Assembly (NCBI GenBank): GCA_902491535.1
Contig: CABUHS010000044.1
Span: 1-13,736, forward strand
DNA from: an uncultured Eubacteriales bacterium
Lineage (GTDB): Bacteria > Bacillota > Clostridia > Oscillospirales > CAG-272
Direction: 5' to 3'
DNA: 13,736 bases
Part shown: positions 13,207 through 13,736 of the stretch, in pieces
Position numbering within the stretch: position 1 is the stretch's first letter
Layout: each line of letters begins with the position of its first letter
Notes under the pieces: model-generated
What the model was told of the DNA's origin: nothing
Database searches by the model: none
What the model saw: only the letters and a program-made list of their open reading frames with translations
Translations under genes and position numbers: made by a program

Positions 13207-13736
13207 ATGGAACTATACAAGATAAATAATGATATGACTTATACTATAAGTCCTTATGTGAATCGGAACATCTTTTTAAAAACCGAACCCGAAAATGCGC
13301 CCTTGCCAACATATGAAGACAGCAAAGACAGATTGCCGAAACCCATTTGGGACGGTCATGCAGACGCCATAGAATGCCATGATTACGCATGGAAAATCGC
13401 ATTCAGCAACCTGAGACAGGCAAACCCGGAAGCCGGATTTGTATCAAATTTCATTGATACAGCATTCAACGGTTTTCTTTTCATGTGGGATTCTTCGTTC
13501 ATTGTAATGTTCGGAAAATACGGCTCTCAGATATTTAATTTTCAAAAAACACTTGACAATTTCTATTCCCGTCAGCACCTCGACGGCTTCATTTGCCGTG
13601 AAATATGCGAAAGCGAAAACGGAGAGCATTTCAGCAGACACGATCCGTCCGGAACCGGACCTAATATAATGCCGTGGTCAGAGTGGGAATCCTACCTTCA
13701 GACAGGCGACAAAGAACGTCTCTCACGTATTTTTGA
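13207..13736 (+). CDS. (alpha/alpha)6-type glycoside hydrolase, N-terminal part (partial at right edge)
   Basis: A gene of at least 176 codons running off the right edge with no stop. The start ATG at 13207 follows GGAG (13196-13199). There is no signal peptide, so the product should be cytoplasmic. Recognisable segments are PIWDGHADAIECHDYAWKIAF (47-67), FIDTAFNGFLFMWDSSFIVMF (82-102, with Trp94-Asp95), KTLDNFYSRQHLDGFICREI (114-133) and GPNIMPWSEWE (151-161). The 'MWDSSF...G' motif, the aromatic-rich helices and 'QxxDGFICRE' resemble the catalytic toroid of the mannosylglycerate hydrolase-like, GH63 and GH37 group, often annotated as MGH1-like glycoside hydrolase or trehalase-like. The substrate cannot be told from this fragment. 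The gene is divergent from the GH95 gene, suggesting a shared carbohydrate-use locus. Its long structured leader suggests control at RNA level. Confidence 0.8.
   Translation, partial: MELYKINNDMTYTISPYVNRNIFLKTEPENAPLPTYEDSKDRLPKPIWDGHADAIECHDYAWKIAFSNLRQANPEAGFVSNFIDTAFNGFLFMWDSSFIVMFGKYGSQIFNFQKTLDNFYSRQHLDGFICREICESENGEHFSRHDPSGTGPNIMPWSEWESYLQTGDKERLSRIF

Overview
The window looks like a chromosomal segment of an anaerobic, low-to-mid GC Clostridia-type Firmicute, probably gut-associated. The reasons are a complete [FeFe]-hydrogenase maturation set (HydE, HydG, HydF plus the small TM1266-type regulator), strong purine-rich Shine-Dalgarno sites, AT-rich intergenic DNA, and sigma-A promoters with extended -10 elements. 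No rRNA, tRNA, CRISPR array, insertion sequence or phage gene was seen. Placement at genus level cannot be supported from the sequence.

Layout. (1) 1-197, minus strand: N-terminus of a secreted protein with a signal peptide, cut by the left edge, expressed from a consensus promoter through a foldable leader of about 97 nt. (2) 423-1574, minus: glycerate kinase. (3) 1668-3128, minus: multi-spanning membrane protein with a DUF4129-like C-terminal domain. Its natural start seems to lie one base out of frame behind an A7 run. (4) Divergent from it at 3383-5569, plus: a MoxR-family AAA+ ATPase and a DUF58 protein. With gene 3 these form a typical MoxR/DUF58/DUF4129 set, driven by two back-to-back promoters. 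(5) 5825-9999, plus: TM1266-type regulator, hydE, hydG, hydF. They are preceded by a noncoding leader with mutually exclusive antiterminator and terminator hairpins, and followed by a perfect 32-nt palindrome acting as terminator between convergent genes. No hydrogenase structural gene is present, so the enzyme these maturases activate is encoded elsewhere. (6) 10149-12791, minus: GH95-type glycosidase (alpha-L-fucosidase or related) without a signal peptide. (7) From 13207 to the right edge, plus: N-terminal part of a second glycoside hydrolase of the (alpha/alpha)6 type, also without a signal peptide, divergent from gene 6.

How the genes work together. HydE, HydG and HydF assemble and deliver the 2Fe subcluster of the H-cluster, and the small regulator is a standard companion. 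The MoxR ATPase, DUF58 protein and DUF4129 membrane protein probably act together in an envelope-linked assembly or chaperone function. The two right-hand hydrolases suggest cytoplasmic breakdown of imported glycans.

Most novel material. The 5' leader of the right-edge hydrolase (about 13009-13206) begins at a strong promoter and holds a bulged hairpin, an H-type pseudoknot of 7 bp and 11 bp helices enclosing a 16-nt palindrome, and a further hairpin before the ribosome binding site. I could not match it to any riboswitch or ribozyme class I know. The hyd operon leader is a second regulatory RNA candidate.
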